Source of the DNA: Beijerinckia sp. 28-YEA-48
GTDB taxonomy: Bacteria; Pseudomonadota; Alphaproteobacteria; Rhizobiales; Beijerinckiaceae
Length of the DNA stretch: 64,000 bases
Assembly: GCF_900104955.1 (NCBI RefSeq)
Contig: NZ_FNSI01000002.1
Coordinates: 372,001-436,000, forward strand
Direction: 5' to 3'
Made by a program: the position numbers and the translations under genes. Positions 1-8,032 of the stretch are shown in pieces. The notes under the pieces were generated by a model. It saw only the letters and a program-made list of their open reading frames with translations. It ran no database searches and was not told the origin of the DNA. How positions within the stretch are numbered: the first letter of the stretch is position 1; each line of letters starts with the position of its first letter.

Positions 1-1
1 T

Positions 2-619
2 TTTCGCGTCCATGCGCCGGAGCATGTCATATCCCTTTTGCTTCCTCGCCTGCTGCCCTTGCTGAACTCAGAAGCGCCACAGGTGACGCTCGATCTGCAG
101 TCCACATACGGCAACGATGGTCCGGAGCATTTGCGATCCGGACGCCTGGATTTCCTCATCAGCTACGCATTCGAACCGCCGCCTGACAATTTCAGGGTCA
201 TGCGTCTATTCCGGGAATCTTCCGTGGTGATTGCTTCACGGCGTCATCGCACCCCATCCGCGACGCTGACACTGGAAGACTACGTTGCCGCAAAGCATGT
301 CGTTCTGCGGCCCTTTCAAACCTGGCGCTATTCCCCGATCGATCATGCGCTCCAAAAATTGGGCCATTCGCGCAAGGTCGCAATTTCGGTCGCGAGCCAT
401 TTGATGGCGGTCAACATCGTGCGCAACTCCGATCTGATTTCGTCGGTGCCGAAGTCAGTCGCTCAAGCCTTTACCGATCCAGAAGAGATCATTACTTACC
501 CTTCCCCGTTTTTAGTTACGCCGTTTGATGTCTCAGTGGTTTGGCATGAGCGGGAACAGTCCAACGCGGCTCACCAGTGGTTTCGTACATTGTTAAAGCG
601 ATGCCGCGGTTTGGACTGA
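2..619 (+). CDS. LysR-family transcriptional regulator, C-terminal part (5' end outside window)
   Basis: The reading frame is open from the window edge, so this is the effector-binding half of a LysR regulator whose helix-turn-helix lies upstream. About 205 residues are present. They show the usual substrate-binding pattern: a run like LLPRLLPLL followed by PQVTLDL, then LRSGRLDFLISY, where the periplasmic-binding-like fold begins, and a C-terminal stretch ending WFRTLLKR. A TTG at 38 could be mistaken for a start, but the in-frame codons before it (…APEHVISLLL) continue the same fold. The target is not visible from this fragment. The next gene on the same strand begins about 100 bp later, so co-transcription is possible but not shown. 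Confidence 0.85.
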   Translation, partial: FRVHAPEHVISLLLPRLLPLLNSEAPQVTLDLQSTYGNDGPEHLRSGRLDFLISYAFEPPPDNFRVMRLFRESSVVIASRRHRTPSATLTLEDYVAAKHVVLRPFQTWRYSPIDHALQKLGHSRKVAISVASHLMAVNIVRNSDLISSVPKSVAQAFTDPEEIITYPSPFLVTPFDVSVVWHEREQSNAAHQWFRTLLKRCRGLD

Positions 620-725
620 TTCTTTCTGTCGTCATAAAGAGGTAGAGATTCCGCTTCAGAATTTGAAGTGCACCAGCGGCGTTTTCAAAAGGGAGCACGA
701 ATTGACTGAGCGAAACGAAGAAAGC

Positions 726-1391
726 ATGCGACTTCGAATGACGCGGGACGCTTCAGGTATGCCGGCTCTGCCGGCAATTCGTGTTTTGGCCTTGGCCGGC
801 ATAATGTTAGTGATGCCAGTTTACGCACAAACACCTACCGTTCTTGATTGCACCGGTCCCTTCGCCCGTAACGCCGACGAAGTTGCGCTGGCGAAAGCTT
901 TCGGCGCTACTAATGTGAAGCGCACTGACATCGATGTCGGGGAAGGATTCACGGAGTCCGGCGCCACTATTTTTCCTGAGGACCCAAAGCGCCGTATCGA
1001 AATCATCTGGCGTGATAAGTCGAGGCACCGCCAACCGAGCACAATCCGCTTTCGGCAGGGCAGCGCTTGGAGTATTCGACTGCCTGGATCCGGTGAGCGG
1101 CGCCTTGCCATCGGTGCGACGCTGGCGGAAGTCGAGGCCGCAAATGGCGAGCCGTTCACGATCCTAGGATTCGATTGGGACAATGCCGGTTACGCTGCCG
1201 ACTGGGGCAACGGCGCGCTCGCCCGACCCGTTGGCGGGTGCAGCCTGACTATGCTCTTCGACGCGGACCGAGGGGCATCAGGCTCCGCTCTCGAGGCCGT
1301 CTCCGGTGATCGGGAATTTCGTTCTTCTGATGCCGCTATTCGCGCCGTGAAACCGGTCGTGGTGCGGATTTCATTCGAATGGTCGGAGTAA
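726..1391 (+). CDS. Exported protein of unknown function
   Basis: I do not recognise a family. The 221-residue product begins with a positively charged N-terminus (MRLRMTRD), a hydrophobic core around residues 17-31 and an apparent signal-peptidase I site after VYA, so it should be periplasmic. The mature part contains a repeated TLDCTGPF/GGCSLTMLF style with two cysteines that could pair, and a GASGSA stretch near the end. The start at 726 was chosen because it puts the signal peptide at the N-terminus; the frame is open further upstream to 663 but that would bury the signal. Purine-rich GAACGAAGAAAG precedes the ATG. Function cannot be assigned. Confidence 0.6.
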   Translation: MRLRMTRDASGMPALPAIRVLALAGIMLVMPVYAQTPTVLDCTGPFARNADEVALAKAFGATNVKRTDIDVGEGFTESGATIFPEDPKRRIEIIWRDKSRHRQPSTIRFRQGSAWSIRLPGSGERRLAIGATLAEVEAANGEPFTILGFDWDNAGYAADWGNGALARPVGGCSLTMLFDADRGASGSALEAVSGDREFRSSDAAIRAVKPVVVRISFEWSE

Positions 1392-1881
1392 TCTGCGAAG
1401 CGATGAATTGCGTCGTCGTTCATATGCACACGGCCACGCACGGGTGGCATTTCTTGATTCATGGCCGTGTCGTGAGACAGCCACGAGGAGAAGAAAATTG
1501 GCGCAGCGCCCTCCGTGACAATTTCAGCGCCTCCCAATCCAAGATCCGACGCGGCAAGTGATGCGATACTCGAGCGATCTTTCAAGAATCTAGTTTCGGC
1601 TTGAGGAAAATCTGAGTGGACAAACCAATCAAGAGCCGCGTGGTAGCAACTTCAATTACAGCAGCACGGAGCTGACAAAAATACTTCGCCAGAAATCTCA
1701 GCGTGGCTACGTGGAGTTCGGCGAACAATAGCGTCCGTCCGCTAATAGCTATGATCAAGACCAACGCACTATTGCGAACAGCTGGTGCCAATTAACCCTG
1801 CAAAGAACGTTCCGCACCCTCGAGTTGCAAATTCTGATATTCAATCATCGCAACCAGTGGCATTAAGTTGCACTGATGATC
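1392..1881. other. Intergenic stretch, no gene seen
   Basis: About 490 bp between the exported protein and the 3' end of the carboxymuconolactone-decarboxylase-like gene. Only short open frames without ribosome-binding sites occur. A roughly 45-codon open frame ending at the TAG near 1730 has no ATG/GTG start and is not credible as a gene. No strong hairpin with a T tract was found. Confidence 0.5.
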
Positions 1882-2421
1882 TCACGCTTCGGGCACGGGC
1901 TCCCGGTGCAGTTTCATCGCCATAGCAACGGCGGTGTAATAACCTAGGAATGCCAATAGTTCAGCCAAACCATTGCGACCAAGATGTTTGACCGCGTGGT
2001 TGAACACTTCGTCGGTGGCTACGTCCTTCCGATCAAAGGCCTTGAAGATCTCGTAGATGGCCTTCTCTCGCTCGGTTTCTAAATACGGAACATAGCGCGC
2101 TTTTAACGCCTCGACGGTAGGTGCCGGCATTCCCGCTTTCGATACAAAGCGTAAATGAGCATCGATGACAAAGGGCGATTCCCAATGCTGCGCAATCAAC
2201 ACGATCGCCAATTCGAATTCTCGTTCAGAGAGGCTAGATTGAGTGTTGAGCATGGTACCCAGATGCTCGATCGCATCCGCCAGCTTTTCACTGTGCAACC
2301 AAACCTTGAACGGTGTGGGAACACGACCTCTACCGGCAATGGCCCGCTTCAAAACGTCCTGCAGCAGCGGCGAATGAATGTTTGGATCAATCTCGGCATA
2401 TCGAGGGGGCCCCTCAGTCAC
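1882..2421 (-). CDS. Carboxymuconolactone decarboxylase (CMD)-family protein
   Basis: A 179-residue helical protein resembling the gamma-carboxymuconolactone decarboxylase/AhpD superfamily: SEREFELAIVLIAQHWESPFVIDAH followed by a GMPAPTVEAL segment is the characteristic core, with His residues spaced as in CMD enzymes. The redox CxxC of AhpD peroxidases is absent, so a lyase or hydrolase-like role is more likely than a peroxidase. The start is taken as the GTG at 2421 because GGAGGAG lies 6 nt upstream; a TTG at 2436 in the same frame sits inside that Shine-Dalgarno. It stands alone, so the substrate is unknown; aromatic-acid catabolism nearby makes a ring-cleavage-pathway role plausible. Confidence 0.75.
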   Translation of the reverse strand: MTEGPPRYAEIDPNIHSPLLQDVLKRAIAGRGRVPTPFKVWLHSEKLADAIEHLGTMLNTQSSLSEREFELAIVLIAQHWESPFVIDAHLRFVSKAGMPAPTVEALKARYVPYLETEREKAIYEIFKAFDRKDVATDEVFNHAVKHLGRNGLAELLAFLGYYTAVAMAMKLHREPVPEA

Positions 2422-2992
2422 GTCTAGCTCCTCCAACCATATTGTTTCAACAAAATCGATATACCACTTGAGTGCATCATCACAACGCGTACGGATCGAC
2501 GGCCTGAAGTGGCGTTCTTTGAGACACCGCCCATTTAGACATTAGACCGCAGGGTCGCGGATCTGCGTTTCACGCCCTCTTCTAGCAAGTCCCACTTCAA
2601 GGTAGAATCCACCCATCTACACATGTAGTTCGCATAATTTATCTTATGGAACCTAATTCTAGAATTCGGATGCGCTGGAGGTCAGAGGGGTTCAAACGGC
2701 TACGCTGATTTCTTAGCAGGCCGTCGCCGGGAGGCCTATAAAAATCGTTCGGCCATCGAATCTCTCAGGCGATAGCATTCCATTCGCGTATGCCTGGAAT
2801 GCAGCAGCAACCTTGCTTGGCTTCGTACCGACATGATCGCGAAGCAGTCGCCATTCAGACACATAGGCGAGCCAGCTCGCTTAAGCAAAATTCGCGAAAA
2901 CTGGAAAACGAAATGAAATGATTTGCCGCGAGACTTTCAAGCTCGTTCGTCTTCCCTTACGGTCCATGCTTCCCACAGTGAGGGCTTGAAGC
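2422..2992. other. Divergent intergenic region with palindromes
   Basis: This 571-bp region separates the minus-strand CMD-like gene from the plus-strand dihydroxyphthalate-decarboxylase-like gene. It carries a perfect 12-bp palindrome AATTCTAGAATT (2655-2666) and, about 40 bp before it, the inverted repeat CTACA-CA-TGTAG. It should hold promoters for both flanking genes, but I cannot identify -35/-10 boxes with confidence. No protein-coding gene or RNA gene is apparent. Confidence 0.5.
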
Positions 2993-3964
2993 ATGAGCGA
3001 TCTTCCCCTTTCCGTCGCTTGCTGGAACTACGATCGAACCCGCTCCCTCATCGATGGACGCATCAAGCCTGCCGGCATTGATCTTCGTGTGGACGTCATG
3101 CGACCACGCCTAGCATTTGAGCGCATGCTCGCTGGCGACTTCGACATGTCTGAAATGTCTTTTGCTACCCTCGTCAGCATGAAGAGCGGCCCGAATTGTC
3201 CGTTCGTGGCAATTCCCGTCATTCTCTCCAAGATGTTCCGCCACGATATAATCTATATTCGTCGTGGAAGTGGAATTCGCGAACCCGGCGATTTGAGAGG
3301 ACGGCGGGTCGGCACGATGCGGTTTACCTCAACCGCGCTCGTCTATGCCCGGGGCCTGCTGAAGCACGAGTATGGCGTAGCAGCTAACGAGATAGACTGG
3401 TTTATCGGCGGAATCGATCACGGCATTGCCCCGGTTATGCCCTCGCCCATTGAGCCCGGCCTGAAAGTGACCTTGCTGGGAGCGACGCAATGCCTAAACG
3501 CGATGCTTCTCAGCGGCGAGATTGACGCTCTGATCTCGCAGGACATGCCCGAAAGCTTCCGGAACCGCGATCCAAACGTCGACCGGCTATTTCCAAACGT
3601 CAAGGAAGCCGAAATCGCTTATTATCGCAAGACGGGGATCTTTCCCGTCATGCATACGATCGCCATTCGCAATGATGTCTACGAGCGTACCCCCTGGGTC
3701 GCAGCTGCGGTTTACGCCGCTTTCGAAAAGGCCAAGGATTTCGCCCTGAACGGACTTTACGATACCGATGCGCTGCAACTCGGGCTGCCATTCTTGATCG
3801 ATCACATCGAGGAGGCAAAACGTGTGTTTGGCAAGGATTTCTTTTCATATGGGATAGAAAAGAACCGAGCTGCTTTGTCCGCGCTCTGTCAATATGTCCA
3901 TGAGCAGAACATGGCCTCTGTCCGGCTTTTGCCAGAAGACCTGTTCGTGCCAGTATCTCCCTGA
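2993..3964 (+). CDS. 4,5-dihydroxyphthalate decarboxylase-like / solute-binding-fold protein
   Basis: A 323-residue protein of the periplasmic-binding fold family that includes phthalate-pathway 4,5-dihydroxyphthalate decarboxylases (Pht5/PhtD-like). Seen directly: FERMLAGDFDMSEMSFATLVS, PVILSKMFRHDIIYI, DLRGRRVGTMRFTSTALVYARG and KTGIFPVMHTIAIR, all typical blocks of this family. There is no signal peptide, which fits a cytoplasmic enzyme better than an ABC binding protein. The gene is followed 49 bp later by a LysR regulator on the same strand. A clear paralogue lies at 38101-39093. The substrate is inferred to be an aromatic dicarboxylate or similar acid, not proven. Confidence 0.7.
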   Translation: MSDLPLSVACWNYDRTRSLIDGRIKPAGIDLRVDVMRPRLAFERMLAGDFDMSEMSFATLVSMKSGPNCPFVAIPVILSKMFRHDIIYIRRGSGIREPGDLRGRRVGTMRFTSTALVYARGLLKHEYGVAANEIDWFIGGIDHGIAPVMPSPIEPGLKVTLLGATQCLNAMLLSGEIDALISQDMPESFRNRDPNVDRLFPNVKEAEIAYYRKTGIFPVMHTIAIRNDVYERTPWVAAAVYAAFEKAKDFALNGLYDTDALQLGLPFLIDHIEEAKRVFGKDFFSYGIEKNRAALSALCQYVHEQNMASVRLLPEDLFVPVSP

Positions 3965-4013
3965 GGTCCGATTAAAACGACGACCCGACAGGCTTTATGA
4001 TTTGGAACCGCTG

Positions 4014-4997
4014 ATGAGTGAGCCCGCCGCCCGCGATTTTGATTTCCTGAAGAGCCTGGAAGCCTTTGTCGGCGTGGCAGAGTCGGGAAGCATGACGGTG
4101 GCCGCCAGCCAGCTGGGGATCACCCAGTCCGCGATCTCGCAGCAGATCAAGCTTCTGGAAGCGCATTTTGGCGCGCCACTGTTTCATCGCGATATCCGCC
4201 CGCTTCGCCTGACCCCTGCCGGACAACTTCTGCAGAACCGAGCGACCTCCGTTCTTCTCGCGGCCAGAGAAATGCGCGATGAGGTCAGACATGTGGCGGC
4301 CGGGCGATTGCCTCACCTGCGTATCGCAATCCTGTCGACCTTTGCGCAATATCTCGTTCCGGCGATCCTGTACGCGACCATGACGCGATCATTGATCGCG
4401 CAGAACGTCGCGGTCATTCGCGGACTATCCATCAATCACGCCCAGGATCTGATCAACCGCGAGATCGATGTCGCCTTCACGTCCGATGCCTTGGAAGATG
4501 CGAGCGCATTCGACCATCTCGAACTGCTACAAGAGTCCTATGTGATTGCGACGCCGAAGGGCGTCGTGGCTAAAGTGGACGACCTGAAGGCCTTGATCAA
4601 AGCCCACCCCTTCCTAGGATATTCTGGCCGCACCCAGTCCGGCCAGCGTATCGAACGACACCTGCGACGTCTCCGCCTGGAGATTCCTCGAGGCAATTCA
4701 TTTGAATCGTCGAGCGATCTCGTGCGCGCCATCGCGCGCGGCTATGGCTGGTCGATCCTGTCACCCTCGCAACTGCTCGGTCCACTGGAAGCCGGCGCCG
4801 AAATTGCTATTCATGAGATGCCGTCGCCAGGTCTGAGCCGGACGATGGGGCTCGTCTGGCGTAAGCGTGAAATGCCGACTGCGATGATGGAACTGACAAG
4901 TGTCTGTCGCGCGGCGCTGCAGGACGAATGCCTGCCCCGCCTGCGCGCCGTGGCAACGGCACTGGTCCCGCATTTCCGCATTCTCAGCGATTCCTGA
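4014..4997 (+). CDS. LysR-family transcriptional regulator
   Basis: A 327-residue LysR regulator. The winged HTH occupies roughly residues 9-67 (LEAFVGVAESGSMTVAASQLGITQSAISQQIKLLE) and the effector-binding domain follows. The ATG at 4014 is preferred because it gives the normal short N-terminus; an upstream ATG in frame (3894) lies within the preceding gene. It sits between a decarboxylase-like gene and a convergent monooxygenase operon, so it may control either. A T-N11-A type dyad in front of the Bug-protein operon (7862-7876) is one candidate target. Confidence 0.9.
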   Translation: MSEPAARDFDFLKSLEAFVGVAESGSMTVAASQLGITQSAISQQIKLLEAHFGAPLFHRDIRPLRLTPAGQLLQNRATSVLLAAREMRDEVRHVAAGRLPHLRIAILSTFAQYLVPAILYATMTRSLIAQNVAVIRGLSINHAQDLINREIDVAFTSDALEDASAFDHLELLQESYVIATPKGVVAKVDDLKALIKAHPFLGYSGRTQSGQRIERHLRRLRLEIPRGNSFESSSDLVRAIARGYGWSILSPSQLLGPLEAGAEIAIHEMPSPGLSRTMGLVWRKREMPTAMMELTSVCRAALQDECLPRLRAVATALVPHFRILSDS

Positions 4998-5004
4998 ACA
5001 GATT

Positions 5005-6219
5005 CTACTGTATCAGCGCCGCGTCGCGGATGCTTTGTAACAACGATGTGCGCAACAGGAACTTACGGGCTAAATCGGGATCGCCGGCCGTGCGCTTGAG
5101 CTCATCTTGATTTTGCTGACGTATCGTCGGGTCTTTCTCTTGGAGCAGCCGTTTGTTTCGAATGGTCTGTGCCTGAGTATGGCTGACGGCGATCTGCCGG
5201 CGCTGCCGGTCATAGTGATCGAGAATATCGTCGTCCACGTGGTCTTGCAGAATCGCGATCAATTTATCGGCCAAATTGAATGCGTCATGGATCCCGCTAT
5301 TCATGCCCATGCCGCCGATCGGGCTGTTCACATGCGCGGAATCGCCGGCCAGAATCGCCCGACCTTTTCGGAAGCTCGCGGCCACGCGCTGATGCACCGT
5401 GTAGAGATTACTGCCGCGAATGTCGTAGTTTTCCGAACTCGGCATAAAGGCTTGCAGGCGTGCCTGCAGGGCCTCGGGCTGTGTGATGACCTCTGGATCA
5501 TCGTCGGGATTGGTCGGAAAATGCACGCGCCAACGTTCCGGGGGGCCAGCCCAACGGAACAGGTTGGACCATTCATCGGGATCCGAAATATAGTTTCGGT
5601 CCGCGAAGCCGTATTGTCTAAAATCGTGGACGACTTCGATATTCAGGGTGCGGTCGGGATAGGTGAACCCCTCGAAGTCGATACCAAGATCGCGGCGGAC
5701 AATACTGCGCGCGCCCTCCGCGCTGACGATATAAGAACCTTCAACTTTGATTTCGTCACCGTCCGATGTTTTCGCGGTTGCGACGATTCCGTTGGCATCC
5801 TGGGTGAAAGAAACGAATGTCGTGTCCATCAACACCGTGCACAATGGTTCCTCGAGCGCAAGGGCCAGCGCCTCCTCGCAGATCTTGATACGCTCACACT
5901 GAAGCACATAGGGAAATTTCGTATCGTTTCGCAGCAGTGCGTGATCAAACTCTGCGATCAATGTGGGGCCGCCCCGGTCCCAATAGTGAAAGAGCGGGGC
6001 GCGAAAGCCGCGCGGCTCGATCTTTTCATAGAGACCGATGCGATCGAACATTTCCAGGGTCGCGGGGTGATTAGTCCCAGCGCGCGGAACCTGGTCGAGA
6101 AAGTTGGACTCGTTCAATGTCTCTATAACGGTGACCGGAACACCTGATTTTGTCAGAACCAAAGCAAGGCTCAACCCAACCGGACCGGCACCAATAATAA
6201 CAACTTGTTTGGATGTCAT
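5005..6219 (-). CDS. FAD-dependent aromatic monooxygenase (MhpA/PheA-like)
   Basis: A 404-residue class A flavoprotein hydroxylase. Near the N-terminus is the dinucleotide-binding GxGxxG (VVIIGAGPVGLSLAL), and further on the FAD ribityl-binding GD motif (AILAGDSAHVNSPIGGMGMNSGIHDAFNL). An internal SAEGARSIVRRDLGI matches the DG motif region, with the usual Asp replaced by Glu. Such enzymes hydroxylate an aromatic ring using NAD(P)H and O2. It is shorter than MhpA (about 550) and lacks the C-terminal thioredoxin-like domain. Start 6219 chosen because it places the Rossmann motif at the N-terminus; the frame opens further up into the VOC gene. Last gene of a three-gene operon with a VOC protein and a Bug binding protein. 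Confidence 0.85.
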   Translation of the reverse strand: MTSKQVVIIGAGPVGLSLALVLTKSGVPVTVIETLNESNFLDQVPRAGTNHPATLEMFDRIGLYEKIEPRGFRAPLFHYWDRGGPTLIAEFDHALLRNDTKFPYVLQCERIKICEEALALALEEPLCTVLMDTTFVSFTQDANGIVATAKTSDGDEIKVEGSYIVSAEGARSIVRRDLGIDFEGFTYPDRTLNIEVVHDFRQYGFADRNYISDPDEWSNLFRWAGPPERWRVHFPTNPDDDPEVITQPEALQARLQAFMPSSENYDIRGSNLYTVHQRVAASFRKGRAILAGDSAHVNSPIGGMGMNSGIHDAFNLADKLIAILQDHVDDDILDHYDRQRRQIAVSHTQAQTIRNKRLLQEKDPTIRQQNQDELKRTAGDPDLARKFLLRTSLLQSIRDAALIQ

Positions 6220-6241
6220 CGATGTCGCCTCAATGCAGAGG

Positions 6242-6604
6242 TTATTGTTTGGCGCCAGCCCATCCTGTGTGAGTAACATCGAAGACGATGCCGTCAGGAT
6301 CCCGGTATTTGGCTTCATAGTAGGAGTTCGGTGAAGTCGGTCGACCCGTCAGATAAGAACCGCCGGCATCTTGAATGGCCTTTTCGGCGTCGTCGAGGTC
6401 ATCGACCCACATGCCGAAGTGATAGACACCAAGCCTTTCTTTATCGCCTTCCTTTTTGAGGAGAGCGAGATTCATCGTTCCGTCTGTCAGGTAGATGCCA
6501 CGCCTGGCTGTGCCGCAACGCGTCATTCCAAATGCCTTTTCATAGAAGGCTGCGGAGGCTTCCGGGTCAGAGACGATAAGCGCCACGTGACGTAACTTCG
6601 ACAT
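6242..6604 (-). CDS. VOC-family (glyoxalase/bleomycin-resistance/dioxygenase fold) protein
   Basis: A 120-residue single-domain VOC protein with paired beta-alpha-beta-beta-beta modules: KLRHVALIVSDPEASAAFYEKAFGM and HFGMWVDDLDDAEKAIQDAGGSY. Candidate metal ligands are the His of LRHVAL, the His of VYHFGMW and the late Glu/Asp in the YRDPDGIVFDVT strand. The start at 6604 has AGGAG about 7 nt upstream. It lies 22 bp ahead of the flavin monooxygenase, so it probably acts on that enzyme's product. A close paralogue is encoded at 17433-17846. The exact reaction cannot be told from sequence. Confidence 0.85.
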   Translation of the reverse strand: MSKLRHVALIVSDPEASAAFYEKAFGMTRCGTARRGIYLTDGTMNLALLKKEGDKERLGVYHFGMWVDDLDDAEKAIQDAGGSYLTGRPTSPNSYYEAKYRDPDGIVFDVTHTGWAGAKQ

Positions 6605-6721
6605 GATCACAACTCCTATGGCATCATTTTCGATTAGCATTGCCGCAGCGCCGCTTCGAGCCGAAACCGCGACTATTAGAATTTCTAAATCAAGCATTTA
6701 AAATGCCTCATGAAGCCATCC

Positions 6722-7774
6722 CTATTTGGCCGCGTATATCTTGCGGATCGCCTGAATCTGATCAGCAGGGGCATCATAGAGTTCCGCCAACGTCTTCTGC
6801 ATGACCTCTCCGGGCGTCGCGTCGATATCGATCTGCGCGCGCGCGGCCTCGGCGACGAGGGCCGGATCCGTCATCGTCTTCATAAAGGCTTGGCGGAGCA
6901 GAGTGACCCTCGACGCGGGCACGTCCTTGGCAACCACATAGGGCCTCGAAAAACTTGTTTGCGAATAGAAAAGATTCATGATGGCGCGTTGCGTATCGTT
7001 GGACGCGAACACTTTTGTGAGCGGTATTTTCATGCTGTCCAGATAGGGATGCCCGCTGACAGCCTCCTGTGCGAGTAATTTTATGGCGCCGCTACGGATC
7101 ATCGGCTCATACATGGCGGCGACGCCGCCCCACGACTGGCCGCAAATGCCCTGCACCTCGCCTTTCTCCAAAGCGAGATTGACCTCTCTGGAGCCGGGAT
7201 AGCCAGAAACGATCTTCAGCTTCGCGCCGAGCAGCTCCTTCAGAAGCATCGGGAAATCATAAGTCGCGCCACCTGGTGCGCTCGCACCCAAAATGATCTC
7301 CTTCTGAAACAGATCCGACAGGGAATTGATGCCGGCATCACTGCGAACGGCGCAAACGTCGTAGTCCGTATTCGCGTTGCCGACGTAGTTGAACTCCAGG
7401 GGATTATGGGTCGGGCGCGTCTTGTCGTAAAAGAGCTGCTCGACGATGGCGCCCATATAGAGGGCTCCAATTGTCGTCCCGTCCTTCGGTGCCGAGTTGG
7501 CGATGAAGGCCGCCGCGACATTACTCCCCGCCCCTGCCATGTTGGACGCAACGACGATTGGATTTCCGGGAATATGCTTCCCCAGATGTCGGGTGATGAG
7601 ACGGGCATAGACATCATAACCGCCGCCGGCAGACGAGCCGATCAGCATCGTCATCCGCTTGCCTTTGAAAAAGGCATCGCCCTTGTCATCAGCAAGAGCT
7701 TGGCCGGTGTTCAATGAAGTTAAGATTGCCGTAGCGAAAAGACCTGCGCGCAGGATGCATTCATAAGGCACCAT
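6722..7774 (-). CDS. Bug-family (TctC-like) extracytoplasmic solute-binding protein
   Basis: A 350-residue periplasmic receptor of the tripartite tricarboxylate transporter family. A signal peptide covers about residues 1-28, ending QALA-DDK. Family blocks follow: FKGKRMTMLIGSSAGGGYDVYARLITRHL, NPIVVASNMAGAGSNVAAAFI and GASAPGGATYDFP. No TctA/TctB membrane subunits are nearby, so like many Bug proteins it is an orphan receptor. As first gene of the operon with the VOC protein and flavin hydroxylase, it likely captures the aromatic or carboxylate substrate of that pathway. Confidence 0.88.
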   Translation of the reverse strand: MVPYECILRAGLFATAILTSLNTGQALADDKGDAFFKGKRMTMLIGSSAGGGYDVYARLITRHLGKHIPGNPIVVASNMAGAGSNVAAAFIANSAPKDGTTIGALYMGAIVEQLFYDKTRPTHNPLEFNYVGNANTDYDVCAVRSDAGINSLSDLFQKEIILGASAPGGATYDFPMLLKELLGAKLKIVSGYPGSREVNLALEKGEVQGICGQSWGGVAAMYEPMIRSGAIKLLAQEAVSGHPYLDSMKIPLTKVFASNDTQRAIMNLFYSQTSFSRPYVVAKDVPASRVTLLRQAFMKTMTDPALVAEAARAQIDIDATPGEVMQKTLAELYDAPADQIQAIRKIYAAK

Positions 7775-7861
7775 GTTTCTGATCCCATAATGCTGTCTCG
7801 GTGCAGAGCACTATGGATCAGGAAACCAACGTCACAAGTCTTCGAAGGACTATCGGGGGCG

Positions 7862-7876
7862 CTATATGCCCTATAG
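7862..7876. promoter_or_regulatory. Candidate LysR-type box (T-N11-A dyad) upstream of the Bug/VOC/monooxygenase operon
   Basis: CTAT-N7-ATAG, an interrupted dyad with the T-N11-A arrangement typical of LysR regulators, lies about 88 bp upstream of the Bug-protein start. That is a normal location for an activation site. Two complete LysR genes lie within 5 kb; which one would bind is not known. Confidence 0.35.
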
Positions 7877-7965
7877 TAGGAAAACTAATCTCGATGAGAA
7901 GCAGATGAAATGAAGTCCAATGTCTGCGCTGCATCGATAATCTGCAGGTTGCATATGTTGCAGTC

Positions 7966-8006
7966 AAAAGAAAGCAACTTGTGCAGGCACTGCCTACACA
8001 AGTTGC
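7966..8006 (-). terminator. Intrinsic terminator after the amidohydrolase operon
   Basis: Read on the minus strand, 26 nt after the amidohydrolase stop comes GCAACTTGTG, a short inner stem and CACAAGTTGC (perfect 10-bp arms, continued by a 5-bp AGGCA/TGCCT pairing), immediately followed by TTTCTTTT. This is a textbook rho-independent terminator and closes the five-gene operon that starts at 12725. Confidence 0.85.
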
Positions 8007-8032
8007 GTCTTCACGTCTGACCTGTTTCTCGC

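Noticed and set aside
1582..1791. Minus-strand frame of 69 codons with a hydrophobic stretch
   Set aside because: Hydrophobicity alone is weak evidence; there is no start signal or neighbour to support it.
2700..2760. Stretch with GGTTCAAA resembling a tRNA T-arm
   Set aside because: No acceptor stem, anticodon arm or D-arm could be built around it.
5107..6147. Long plus-strand open frame of 346 codons opposite the flavin monooxygenase
   Set aside because: It is antisense to a gene with clear FAD motifs and a good frame bias; the antisense product has no recognisable domain.
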